The notes under the pieces were generated by a model. That model ran no database searches and was not told where the DNA came from. It saw nothing but the letters and a program-made list of their open reading frames with translations. A DNA stretch of 64,000 nt from Chryseobacterium sediminis. GTDB lineage: Bacteria > Bacteroidota > Bacteroidia > Flavobacteriales > Weeksellaceae. Location of the stretch: NCBI RefSeq assembly GCF_008386505.1, contig NZ_VUNZ01000005.1, positions 184,916 through 248,915 of the forward strand. The letters run 5' to 3'. Shown piece by piece: positions 26,521-33,888 of the stretch; the first letter of the stretch is position 1; each line of letters opens with the position of its first letter. Both the position numbers and the translations under genes were made by a program.

Positions 26521-26552
26521 CATTACATCATTACACTGTTATATTGTTACAT
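26521..26552. repeat. CAATGTAA-family repeat fragments upstream of the ACP gene
   Basis: Several short ATTACA/TGTTACAT elements (cattacatcattaca, tattgttacatt) resemble the arms of the palindrome at 26157-26203. They give no clean hairpin. Confidence 0.4.
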
Positions 26553-26554
26553 TT

Positions 26555-27094
26555 CTATAAGGTTAGCAAATATACAAAAGCTTTATAATTTTCCTGATAC
26601 AATTCTACCCAGCCGCACAATACTTTGTCGGCCTTCCCGGATAGTAGGATTTGTTCAGAATAATCATTTAAAAATTCTTCGTCAAATTCGTCCAAAACAA
26701 AAAAAGCATTTTCCGTCTGCATTTTGTGTTTGATACTGATTTCGCCTACACAGATATTCGGTAAAGTATAGACAAAAACTGCGGGACTTGGATAGAAGTT
26801 ATCCTGATCGTTGATACTTTCCTGATATTTGAAATCCGTATCCAGACTGGATGATCTGTTGGCAAAAACGATGGCCGTTCTGCTGTGATCCTCGTCTTTC
26901 AAAATAGTTTCAGCGGAAAGAAAAGCCAGTTTACTCAAGGAATCCATCTTGTGAAACTTAGGATAGCTAAGATCTAAACTTTTATAAGCTTCTTTAGCAA
27001 ATTCCTGAAAGGTTTCACTTTGACTTTCAAAAACCAAATTTCCGTCAACGGTTATTTTTGAATGCTCTATGGTACAGGTGTTTGTTTTCTTCAT
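26555..27094 (-). CDS. half-length ketosynthase-like protein
   Basis: A 179-aa protein. It matches only the N-terminal half of a beta-ketoacyl synthase: strand-loop segments such as TAIVFANRSSSLDTD, NICVGEISIKHKMQTENAFFV and ADKVLCGWVELY line up with the N-terminal fold. The catalytic Cys position has no Cys. The Ketoacyl-synt_2 family (PF13723) contains such short proteins. A regulatory or scaffolding role in a ketosynthase complex is possible. The start is set at ATG 27094, because the longer ATG at 27145 would overlap the next gene by 41 bases. Confidence 0.7.
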   Translation of the reverse strand: MKKTNTCTIEHSKITVDGNLVFESQSETFQEFAKEAYKSLDLSYPKFHKMDSLSKLAFLSAETILKDEDHSRTAIVFANRSSSLDTDFKYQESINDQDNFYPSPAVFVYTLPNICVGEISIKHKMQTENAFFVLDEFDEEFLNDYSEQILLSGKADKVLCGWVELYQENYKAFVYLLTL

Positions 27095-27104
27095 TACTTT
27101 CAAT

Positions 27105-28262
27105 TTAACATTTTTCCAGCACAATAGCCGCATTACAACCTCCAAAACCAGAAGCGGTCTTCAGAATATATTTTACATCCGCAGATTGATTTTCTCTGAT
27201 GATATTCAAAGGCTGGGTTACTCCCATTTCTTCAAAGTTTTTCGATGGAAGTAAGGTGCTGTGAAGAGCGCTTTCCATAGAGATAATACTTTCAAGAAGT
27301 CCTGATGCACCCAGACAATGTCCGTAATAGCCTTTCATACTGTTGAGAGGAGTATTTTGAAGTTCCATTCTGTTGAAAGCAATGGCTTCCATTTCGTCAT
27401 TGTATAACGTTGCCGTTCCGTGGGCAGAAATAAAATCAATCTGTTCTGAATAAACCTTCGCTTCTGTCATTGCATTTCTGATACTGGCATACAAACCGTC
27501 ACCTGTTCTTGAAGGTCCGGAGATGTGGTTGGCATCATTGACTGCTGAGTCTCCTAAAACTTTAAACCTGAACTTTTCGTTTTGTGAGATTCCCCCGTCA
27601 GAATGACTACTAGTTACATAGACCGCTGCAGCAGCCTCTCCGATATTAATTCCGTCTCTGTTTTTATCATAAGGCTTACAAGGCCCAGATCCTATAGCCT
27701 GAAATGAATTGAATCCCGAAATAACAAATTCAGAAAGCTCATCACCAGCAATCACGAAAGCATCTTTATACTTTCCTGCCTGAATCATATTCTTAGCCAC
27801 AGAAATAGCCATTACCCCTGAAACACAGGCATTGGAAACAATAATAGGCTTTGTTTTGAATCCAAAGAAATCTACAATTTTCTGTGCTAATTTTGATAAA
27901 TAAACACCTTCCGGTAATTCAGACTGGTTTTTTAACAGGCTGATATTTCCCTTTGTTGTTGAAAGGATAAAAGCTGTATCTTCCGATATGGTATGTCTTT
28001 CAACAAGGGGCTGAAGACTTAAAAAAAGCATCTTCTCCAATCTTGTGAAACTATCATTTTCGTTCTGAGCAAAGAATTTCTTGAATTCATTATCCAGCTT
28101 TTCAGAATCAATCATGGAAGCATAAAAAGCATCCTGATTGTCTATGATTTTATGTAAAGCAACTCCTGATTTGCCTTCAACAAGAGCTTTCCAGTTAGCA
28201 TCTACATTGAAGCCTAAAGGAGTTATACAATTATAGTCTGTGATGTAAATTTCTTTCCTCAT
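27105..28262 (-). CDS. beta-ketoacyl-ACP synthase (FabF family)
   Basis: A 385-aa ketosynthase with Cys146 in SNACVSG, a first His in SAHGTATLYND and a second in MKGYYGHCLGASG, so it should be active. It is the third intact FabF-type ketosynthase of the locus. A similar extra ketosynthase is found beside the KS/CLF pair in aryl polyene clusters (ApeR-like). It overlaps the thioesterase gene by 4 bases (ATGA). Confidence 0.9.
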   Translation of the reverse strand: MRKEIYITDYNCITPLGFNVDANWKALVEGKSGVALHKIIDNQDAFYASMIDSEKLDNEFKKFFAQNENDSFTRLEKMLFLSLQPLVERHTISEDTAFILSTTKGNISLLKNQSELPEGVYLSKLAQKIVDFFGFKTKPIIVSNACVSGVMAISVAKNMIQAGKYKDAFVIAGDELSEFVISGFNSFQAIGSGPCKPYDKNRDGINIGEAAAAVYVTSSHSDGGISQNEKFRFKVLGDSAVNDANHISGPSRTGDGLYASIRNAMTEAKVYSEQIDFISAHGTATLYNDEMEAIAFNRMELQNTPLNSMKGYYGHCLGASGLLESIISMESALHSTLLPSKNFEEMGVTQPLNIIRENQSADVKYILKTASGFGGCNAAIVLEKC

Positions 28263-28687
28263 GATAATCCCATTTTATCTTTCCAGTTTTGAAAAAACTC
28301 CGGGTTGTACAGGCATAAGCTTCCGTTACTGTCCAGAAATACCTGAATTGTCTCTCCACTGCAAACTAATTGATCTTCCTTGTTGAAGATTTCATATCTG
28401 TATATCAGCTTGGCGGATATCGAATTTACATACGTTGTTACAATTCTGAAGGTTTCTCCATATTTTAAAGGAAGAAAATGTTCACAGGTACTTTTTACAA
28501 TGGGTGTCACATATCCTGCATTTTGAATATCAAGATAAGTCAGGCCATGTTCGCGGCCAAAAGCCTCTCTTCCGTCTTCAAAATACACAATGTAGTGCCC
28601 ATGCCAGACAATTCCCAACGGATCTGTCTCATTGAATCGTACTCTTACTTCTTCAGTACAGGATAATATATTCTCTTTAGACTGCAT
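28259..28687 (-). CDS. acyl-CoA/acyl-ACP thioesterase (4HBT hotdog)
   Basis: A 142-aa hotdog protein with the 4-hydroxybenzoyl-CoA thioesterase motif (FNETDPLGIVWHGHYIVYFEDGRE, catalytic Asp in ETDPLG). It may release or edit acyl-ACP intermediates. It overlaps the ABC permease gene by 11 bases and the ketosynthase gene by 4. Confidence 0.85.
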   Translation of the reverse strand: MQSKENILSCTEEVRVRFNETDPLGIVWHGHYIVYFEDGREAFGREHGLTYLDIQNAGYVTPIVKSTCEHFLPLKYGETFRIVTTYVNSISAKLIYRYEIFNKEDQLVCSGETIQVFLDSNGSLCLYNPEFFQNWKDKMGLS

Positions 28688-29945
28688 TTTGTTTTCTTTC
28701 GTAAAAAATGGAAACCGCTACGGTGGCAATGTAAAATAATAATAAGAACAGCAATTCTTTCGCTATTCCTCCAATTCCACTGTTTCTTAAAATAATATCA
28801 TAATAGGCATTCAGTCCCCAGTTCATTGGAGAGAATTTCGCTACGGTCTGCATAAATTCCGGCATTAAAAATACAGGAACCCAGATTCCTCCGATAGCAG
28901 CCAAAACCACTACGGAAGTTGCACCAAATGGGGCAGATTGTTCCTGCGTATCGGCAATCGTTCCCAGTAAAACACCAAATCCAATAGCTGCTAATCCTGC
29001 AAACAGAGTTACCGTGATAAGCTGGAACATTTTTCCGGATACATCAAAAGCCGGAAGATCCATATAAGGGAAAAGATAAATTCCCACTGCAACCATCAGT
29101 AAAAACTGAATGATACAAATGATAAGATAGGTAAATGTTTTTCCTAGAATATGGACAAAATAAGGAGTAGGGCTTATTCTCGCTCTTACACTTGTTCCCT
29201 GACTTTTTTCTTTAACCAGATTGATGGATAAAGGAACTACAATAAAGAAGATTGCAAAAAGAGTCCAGGCGGGAACATTATGCTGAACAGAATTCGGCAT
29301 TACATCCATTGCTCCTTTCTTGGGTGTGATTTCTTTAAAGCTGATCAGGTTTTTATTTTCATCAAGATTTTCTGTTGTTCCCAGCTGATCCTGAAATGCT
29401 TTGTAAATCTTTTTATTTTCAATCTCAAAAACCATTTTGTTGACAGAATTCATCACGGAATTTTTGAATCCGGCATTGGTAGCAGGGTCAAAGTACAAAT
29501 GAATTTCTTTGGCTTTTGGGGCAGCTGTTTTTACTTTTGCCGAATCTCCTTCCAGTCCGAATGAACTTACAATGGTCTGAACTTTAGAATCAATATTGGA
29601 ATTTAAATCTTTCGTTAAATTATCGGGAATGACAATCGCCATTTGATAATCTCCGGAAAAAACAGCATCCTGAGCAGACTTTTCATTGAAATTTGTCAAT
29701 AGCTGGAATGTTTTGCTGCTTTCCAGCTCTGCTTTTATATTTTTTGAAACCTCAGATTTATCGTTATCAATAAAAATGATTGGAATCTTTGATCCTTCAA
29801 GGTTTTTAAAGGTAGAATCCTGGATAAGGGTAATGGTAACAATCAAAAGTAGCGGCATCACAAAGATGATGACAATACCTCCGATATCTCTTTTCAGCAG
29901 AAGAATTTCCTTAATAAAGCTTCTCCACAATTTATACAACAACAT
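28677..29945 (-). CDS. ABC-2 type transporter permease
   Basis: A 422-aa membrane protein: one N-terminal helix, a large periplasmic domain (residues about 45-225) and five C-terminal membrane segments (from PAWTLFAIFFIVVPLSI). This layout is typical of the YhgE/YhhJ-like ABC-2 exporter permeases. With the neighbouring ATPase it forms a complete exporter, probably for a pigment intermediate. It overlaps the ATPase gene by 14 bases. Confidence 0.9.
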   Translation of the reverse strand: MLLYKLWRSFIKEILLLKRDIGGIVIIFVMPLLLIVTITLIQDSTFKNLEGSKIPIIFIDNDKSEVSKNIKAELESSKTFQLLTNFNEKSAQDAVFSGDYQMAIVIPDNLTKDLNSNIDSKVQTIVSSFGLEGDSAKVKTAAPKAKEIHLYFDPATNAGFKNSVMNSVNKMVFEIENKKIYKAFQDQLGTTENLDENKNLISFKEITPKKGAMDVMPNSVQHNVPAWTLFAIFFIVVPLSINLVKEKSQGTSVRARISPTPYFVHILGKTFTYLIICIIQFLLMVAVGIYLFPYMDLPAFDVSGKMFQLITVTLFAGLAAIGFGVLLGTIADTQEQSAPFGATSVVVLAAIGGIWVPVFLMPEFMQTVAKFSPMNWGLNAYYDIILRNSGIGGIAKELLFLLLFYIATVAVSIFYERKQNAV

Positions 29946-30690
29946 CTCTTAGTTCTTTTCCGGTTAATGAAATGAAAACATCTTCAAGGTTTTCGGCGCT
30001 TGCTACTCTGTTCACCAATTCTTCAGGTGTTCCTACTGCATGAATTTTTCCATGATCGATAATGGCAATTTTTGTACAGAATTCTTCTGCTTCAGAAAGG
30101 TGATGGGAAGTATAAATAATGCAGGTTCCCTGTTTATTTAAATCTAAAAGATAGTCAATGATTGCTTTTTTAGACTGAACATCAACTCCTACCGTTGGTT
30201 CATCTAAGAATAAAACCTTAGGATTGTGAAGAGTTCCGGCGATGAGGTTGCATCTGCGTTTCATTCCTCCTGAAAATTGTCCTACCTGTTTGTTGGCAAA
30301 TTTTGAAAGTCCCATGATTTCCAGAGATTCATCAATAGCTTTGGTAAGCTGTTTATGTTTCAACCCGTATAAACTTCCGAAAAACATCAGGTTTTCTTTA
30401 GCTGTAAGAGTGGGGTATAATGCGTATTCCTGAGGTACAATTCCGATAATCTGTCTTATTTTGAATCCATCTGAATGTGGAGATAATCCATTGATTGTAA
30501 ATTGTCCTGAAGTAGGTTTTATCAGTCCCGAAAGCATAGAAATCAAAGTCGTTTTTCCAGCTCCGTTGGGTCCGAGAATTCCGTAAATTTCATTTTTGCT
30601 GATATTCAAAGAGATATCATTTACAGAAAAATCATCAGAATTTTTGTACTTCTTATATAAGTTTTTGATTTCGATCATATTGTCTGCCAT
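29932..30690 (-). CDS. ABC transporter ATP-binding protein
   Basis: A 252-aa ATPase with Walker A GPNGAGKTT, signature FSGGMKRR, Walker B VLFLDEPT and a switch His (YTSHHLSEAEEF). It pairs with the overlapping ABC-2 permease. Confidence 0.93.
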   Translation of the reverse strand: MADNMIEIKNLYKKYKNSDDFSVNDISLNISKNEIYGILGPNGAGKTTLISMLSGLIKPTSGQFTINGLSPHSDGFKIRQIIGIVPQEYALYPTLTAKENLMFFGSLYGLKHKQLTKAIDESLEIMGLSKFANKQVGQFSGGMKRRCNLIAGTLHNPKVLFLDEPTVGVDVQSKKAIIDYLLDLNKQGTCIIYTSHHLSEAEEFCTKIAIIDHGKIHAVGTPEELVNRVASAENLEDVFISLTGKELRDVVV

Positions 30691-30691
30691 A

Positions 30692-31708
30692 TCAGATCGC
30701 TTTTCTCAGTTTTTTATAGAAAGCTTCTTCCAGATCTGCAATATGCAGCATCGTTTTTGAAAGTTCATTGTAGATATTACTTTTTGAGTTTCTGTTTTTG
30801 TAAACTCTTGCAATATCTACGGCAAAATCTCTCCAAAGGTCACCAATAGAGGTGATTTCTTTTGATAATTCTTTCAGCTCGTCATTTTTAAGGATAACAG
30901 ATGCTTCCTGAAGAAACGCACCGTAGATAAATCTGAATCCTCCGCCTCCGGTTCCAATTTCTTCCTGCATTCTGATCAGTTGTCCCAAATAATGATTGGT
31001 CACTTTTGTTCCCTTTTTTTCGGCCCATTTCGGGATGCTTTTGGCTACCCATCTCATGGCTTTTACTCCGATAAGCGGTACCGGCGCCAGCATATTTTTA
31101 CAGGTATCCTTAATTCCTTTTTTTATGGCTTCTTCAAGGTTTACATTTTCCGGAACATAAATAGGATAATACATATGTCCTTTTGGAGGAAGTGCCCCTT
31201 TTGCATATCTTACTTTTTCCAGCTCAGCTTCGGAAAGGGATGTTGTATAATCCATTACCGGGTCACTAATCAGGAATTTACCATCTTCTTTTCCGTAGAC
31301 CACAAGATTGTGGGCATTAAAGTGGAATTTATACTCTTCAGGGAAATAAGTAAGATTAAAAACACCCACCTGAAGTCCTGTAGGGATATTTTGTTCCAGA
31401 TTTCTTTCAAGAGCTTTTTGAGCATCTTTAGGATTTGAGAATTTTTCTCTTTTGATTTTAATTCCTAATCTTTTGGCTGCTTTACTGAAAATAGCACCCG
31501 GCATCGGACGATAGCTGAAGCCCGGAGCAAAATTCACCTTTAAAAAAGGAAGATAGACAAAAAACAATCCGGAACCGATCCCGAAGATCATAGGTTCACT
31601 TAGTTTAAGGCCTTTATTAAGCAGTAGATTAGAAGCAACACCGTTTTCGCAATGCGCAGTCTGATGGTGTTCAAAGTTTAATTTCATTTGCTGATTGTAT
31701 CTTTTCAT
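30692..31708 (-). CDS. BtrH N-terminal domain protein
   Basis: A 338-aa protein. The N-terminal part (HHQTAHCENGVASNLL, residues about 13-30, with a Cys and nearby His) resembles BtrH, the butirosin enzyme that transfers an acyl group from an ACP to an amine. The C-terminal half is helical with no recognised motif. An acyl-ACP to acceptor transfer in the pigment pathway is a reasonable hypothesis, with the Cys at residue 19 as candidate nucleophile. The stop lies one base before the ABC ATPase start, so it belongs to the same operon. Confidence 0.7.
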   Translation of the reverse strand: MKRYNQQMKLNFEHHQTAHCENGVASNLLLNKGLKLSEPMIFGIGSGLFFVYLPFLKVNFAPGFSYRPMPGAIFSKAAKRLGIKIKREKFSNPKDAQKALERNLEQNIPTGLQVGVFNLTYFPEEYKFHFNAHNLVVYGKEDGKFLISDPVMDYTTSLSEAELEKVRYAKGALPPKGHMYYPIYVPENVNLEEAIKKGIKDTCKNMLAPVPLIGVKAMRWVAKSIPKWAEKKGTKVTNHYLGQLIRMQEEIGTGGGGFRFIYGAFLQEASVILKNDELKELSKEITSIGDLWRDFAVDIARVYKNRNSKSNIYNELSKTMLHIADLEEAFYKKLRKAI

Positions 31709-31750
31709 GGGTCAAATGGAATCCGGCACTTTATATATGCCTCATTTCAT

Positions 31751-32155
31751 TTATTTCCCGTTGAAGTTTTTTAATTCATCCACTGAAATCCCGAATGCTT
31801 CGGCATATTTTTTCAGTACAGTTTCGCTTAGTGTGTTAAATACTTTGGGCTTAAAATGTCTTTTTACCCTCCATTGCCACATTCCTACATAAGAAGCAAG
31901 GACGCCCAGATCCATTTTATTCAGTTCCATAAAATAAACAATAGGGCTTACTTTATGATTGGCAACATTTTGTTTTGCTTCCTCAATTCTTTCATAAATA
32001 AGCTCCATCGACTCATCCAAAGCCGCTTTCTTGGCATCCCAGCCCGTGCTGTTGGCTGTCGTGTAATTGTCATTCTCATCCGTTACATACAGAACTTCAG
32101 TCATGTTGGCGGATTTCAGGTTACTTTCGTCTTGAGGCAGGTCTTGTTTTTTCAT
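31751..32155 (-). CDS. small protein of unknown function at head of the pigment operon
   Basis: A 134-aa soluble protein with acidic N-terminus (MKKQDLPQDESNLKSANMTEV) and a helical, basic C-terminal part (MWQWRVKRHFKP...). The end (ETVLKKYAEAFGISVDELKNF) resembles the last helices of an HTH_XRE/HTH-like module, so a DNA-binding or regulatory role is conceivable but unproven. It is the first gene of the minus-strand run that ends at 19.1 kb. Confidence 0.6.
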   Translation of the reverse strand: MKKQDLPQDESNLKSANMTEVLYVTDENDNYTTANSTGWDAKKAALDESMELIYERIEEAKQNVANHKVSPIVYFMELNKMDLGVLASYVGMWQWRVKRHFKPKVFNTLSETVLKKYAEAFGISVDELKNFNGK

Positions 32156-32329
32156 CTAAATAATGTCAATTTTTTTAGATTCCAGATGAAATAGGGTTCA
32201 CCTGTTTTGATTCTTATAATCAGGTGGCTAAAATAGTGAAAATACATTATATGTAAATCATATTAAATATGAGAGGGCTATTGCTTTGAAACAGAGGCCA
32301 TATCAAAATATTTTACAAATCCTGATGAT

Positions 32330-32337
32330 CAAATATA
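32330..32337 (-). promoter_or_regulatory. putative -7 element for the minus-strand pigment operon
   Basis: On the minus strand this reads TATATTTG (TAnnTTTG). It lies about 175 bases upstream of the 31751-32155 gene start, implying a long leader. No -33 element is evident. Confidence 0.35.
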
Positions 32338-32389
32338 ATGATGTTAATCACGGATATTTATAAAATTTTGTTAATTATTGAGAATAGAT

Positions 32390-32418
32390 TTGTTATTTGA
32401 TTGTTTTATCTATATTTG
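32390..32418 (+). promoter_or_regulatory. putative promoter of the GG-leader peptide gene
   Basis: TTG (32390-32392), an 18-base spacer and TATATTTG (32411-32418) match the Bacteroidetes -33/-7 consensus. The start codon is 46 bases downstream. Confidence 0.65.
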
Positions 32419-32464
32419 TTTGTGTTAAACAACAAAAACTAATAATTTAAAACAAATTTAAACC

Positions 32465-32644
32465 ATGAGAAACTTAAAGTTACTTACAAAAAATCAATTG
32501 AAAAAAGTACAAGGAGGTATAACTGTTTATATTTCATGCGCTAATGGGACTAATGGTCAAATCCGTAATGTAGATATCAATACTGATATTGCTGGCCCTG
32601 CTGAGCAGATTTGCGGTGGAAATGACTATGAAGTTGTTATCTAA
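32465..32644 (+). CDS. small GG-leader peptide, bacteriocin-like precursor
   Basis: A 59-codon gene. The protein starts MRNLKLLTKNQLKKVQGG, a double-glycine leader as in ComC/bacteriocin precursors and the Chryseobacterium bacteriocin-like leader family. The predicted mature part is 41 residues with two Cys (ISCANG and QICGG). C39 peptidase/ABC exporters usually cut after the GG. I saw no maturation enzyme or C39 transporter next to it. It has its own promoter and terminator, which makes it more than a chance ORF. Bacteriocin, signal or RiPP precursor are all possible. Confidence 0.75.
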   Translation: MRNLKLLTKNQLKKVQGGITVYISCANGTNGQIRNVDINTDIAGPAEQICGGNDYEVVI

Positions 32645-32666
32645 AATAATTATAAAAAATTTTTAT

Positions 32667-32705
32667 AAAAGTCATGCTGTTTAGATTCTAAACAGCATGA
32701 CTTTT
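32667..32705 (+). terminator. rho-independent terminator of the GG-leader peptide gene
   Basis: Perfect 18-base inverted repeat AAAAGTCATGCTGTTTAG / CTAAACAGCATGACTTTT with an ATT loop, followed by T's. Confidence 0.92.
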
Positions 32706-32956
32706 TTATAGGAGTCTGATAGGTAAACCATTGTTTATATATAATTTTGCCTAATATGAAGTGTTTCACGGATTTATAAAATGTTTCACGTGAAATAATT
32801 CATCTTGTGATGAGGTTTTTTTGTTTGTATTATATTGATTATCAGTTGTATTTAGGTGGGTTTGATTGGAGTGAAAATAAATAAAATATGAATATTTTTA
32901 TTGCAAGACAGTTGTAATCAATTCAATAAGGCTTTAACCCTAAATAGTTTAAAATA
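32706..32956. other. intergenic region between two hairpins
   Basis: No coding ORF is credible. It contains the parS-like palindrome at 32782-32797 and a related half-site at 32762-32770. Otherwise it is AT-rich with no repeat I could recognise. Confidence 0.5.
32782..32797. other. parS-like palindrome
   Basis: TGTTTCACGTGAAATA agrees at 15 of 16 positions with the ParB-binding parS consensus TGTTTCACGTGAAACA. Its 12-base core TTTCACGTGAAA is a perfect palindrome. A partial copy, TGTTTCACG, starts 20 bases upstream (32762-32770). Confidence 0.55.
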
Positions 32957-32985
32957 AAAAAGCTGTACATTGTGTACAGCTTTTT
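32957..32985. terminator. bidirectional-looking rho-independent terminator
   Basis: Inverted repeat AAAAAGCTGTACA / TGTACAGCTTTTT (32957-32969 and 32973-32985) with a 3-base loop. It ends the minus-strand operon that finishes at 33006. Confidence 0.85.
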
Positions 32986-33005
32986 ATTATATGTTGAATT
33001 GATAT

Positions 33006-33449
33006 TTAGGATTTTACTTCCTGAATAAACAGGTTGATTTCCGCTCTGATCAATAATTCATCATTATTAAAGGTTTCACAGAAGATGTGGCAGATGTTCT
33101 CAAACTGTGAAATAAGTGAAGCCTTGGAAATGATTTTATCATTCACTTTTGGAAGAGCAAAAATCTCAATTTTTTTGATATTGGTAATAAACCCAATGAC
33201 TTTTGTATCTGCTTCAGGATTTTCAAAGAAGCTTTGCCCAAGAATAGATGAGCAGGTCTGTGCCAGATTTTCAATTAATCCGGCTTCCGCAAACTCATTG
33301 TTGTGAACAAATATATTATCTTCTTTTATTTCAAAGGAAGTCACTACTTTTTCTTTGGTCAGTTCCAGAATATAGTCTGCCATAAGCATCGGTTCACGAT
33401 GCGGTAAAAAGTTGTGTATATTGATGATATTTTCTTCCTTTATTTCCAT
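33006..33449 (-). CDS. hotdog dehydratase-like protein (ApeP/FabZ-like)
   Basis: A 147-aa single-hotdog protein. It has FLPHREPMLMADYI near the N-terminus, a signature of aryl polyene dehydratases, and GLIENLAQ with the conserved Glu. It likely dehydrates 3-hydroxyacyl-ACP intermediates, perhaps as a heterodimer with the neighbouring hotdog gene. It is the last gene of the five-gene minus-strand operon (MMPL fusion, DarA-like, DarB-like and two hotdog genes). Confidence 0.8.
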   Translation of the reverse strand: MEIKEENIINIHNFLPHREPMLMADYILELTKEKVVTSFEIKEDNIFVHNNEFAEAGLIENLAQTCSSILGQSFFENPEADTKVIGFITNIKKIEIFALPKVNDKIISKASLISQFENICHIFCETFNNDELLIRAEINLFIQEVKS

Positions 33450-33456
33450 TTCCAGT

Positions 33457-33888
33457 TTATTTTACAGCGGTTTTCATTTGAGATTTTGCAATCACTTCAC
33501 CGTTCAGTCTGGTAACAATATCTACCAGAGTAACTCCCATTACTTCATTGAGGATCGTTACTTCAGATTTCAGATGGTCTCCTGTTTTAGGCAGTATTTC
33601 CGCTTCAAAAGATTTAATGGCCCCGATATATCCGGTAGGAGCATCTTTTCCCAGCAGATAATATTTATATCCGGTATGCAGTGCTACACTCTGTGCCTGA
33701 TGTTCAATTAGTCCGGAAGCCTGAAAAAAATCGTCCTGAATGAAAAGATTGTCTTCTTTTATTTCAAAACCGGATAAGAGATGGTTTTCAGAATATTCTG
33801 ACAGCTCATGCACCATCACAAAAGGAAACCTTTGCGGAATAAGGCTTTCTACAAAATCTTTATCGGAGGTAGGCAGTCTGTTTTCCAT
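33457..33888 (-). CDS. hotdog dehydratase-like protein
   Basis: A 143-aa single-hotdog protein with SLIPQRFPFVMVHEL near the start and ASGLIEHQAQS with the conserved Glu, plus QMKTAVK at the end. It is a paralogue of the adjacent 147-aa protein, 7 bases away. The ATG at 33888 overlaps the DarB-like stop codon as TAATG, which favours this start over one 8 codons upstream. Tandem hotdog genes suggest a heteromeric dehydratase, as for ApeI/ApeP in aryl polyene loci. Confidence 0.8.
   Translation of the reverse strand: MENRLPTSDKDFVESLIPQRFPFVMVHELSEYSENHLLSGFEIKEDNLFIQDDFFQASGLIEHQAQSVALHTGYKYYLLGKDAPTGYIGAIKSFEAEILPKTGDHLKSEVTILNEVMGVTLVDIVTRLNGEVIAKSQMKTAVK

Larger units (their letters stand above)
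32156..32464. other. 309-base intergenic region with divergent promoters
   Basis: AT-rich. It holds a possible minus-strand promoter for the pigment operon and a plus-strand promoter for the small GG-leader peptide gene. No ORF, repeat or structured RNA is apparent. Confidence 0.5.

Noticed and set aside
30980..31438. 152-codon ORF opposite the BtrH gene
   Set aside because: It is an antisense shadow of a well-supported gene and has no motif or signal of its own.
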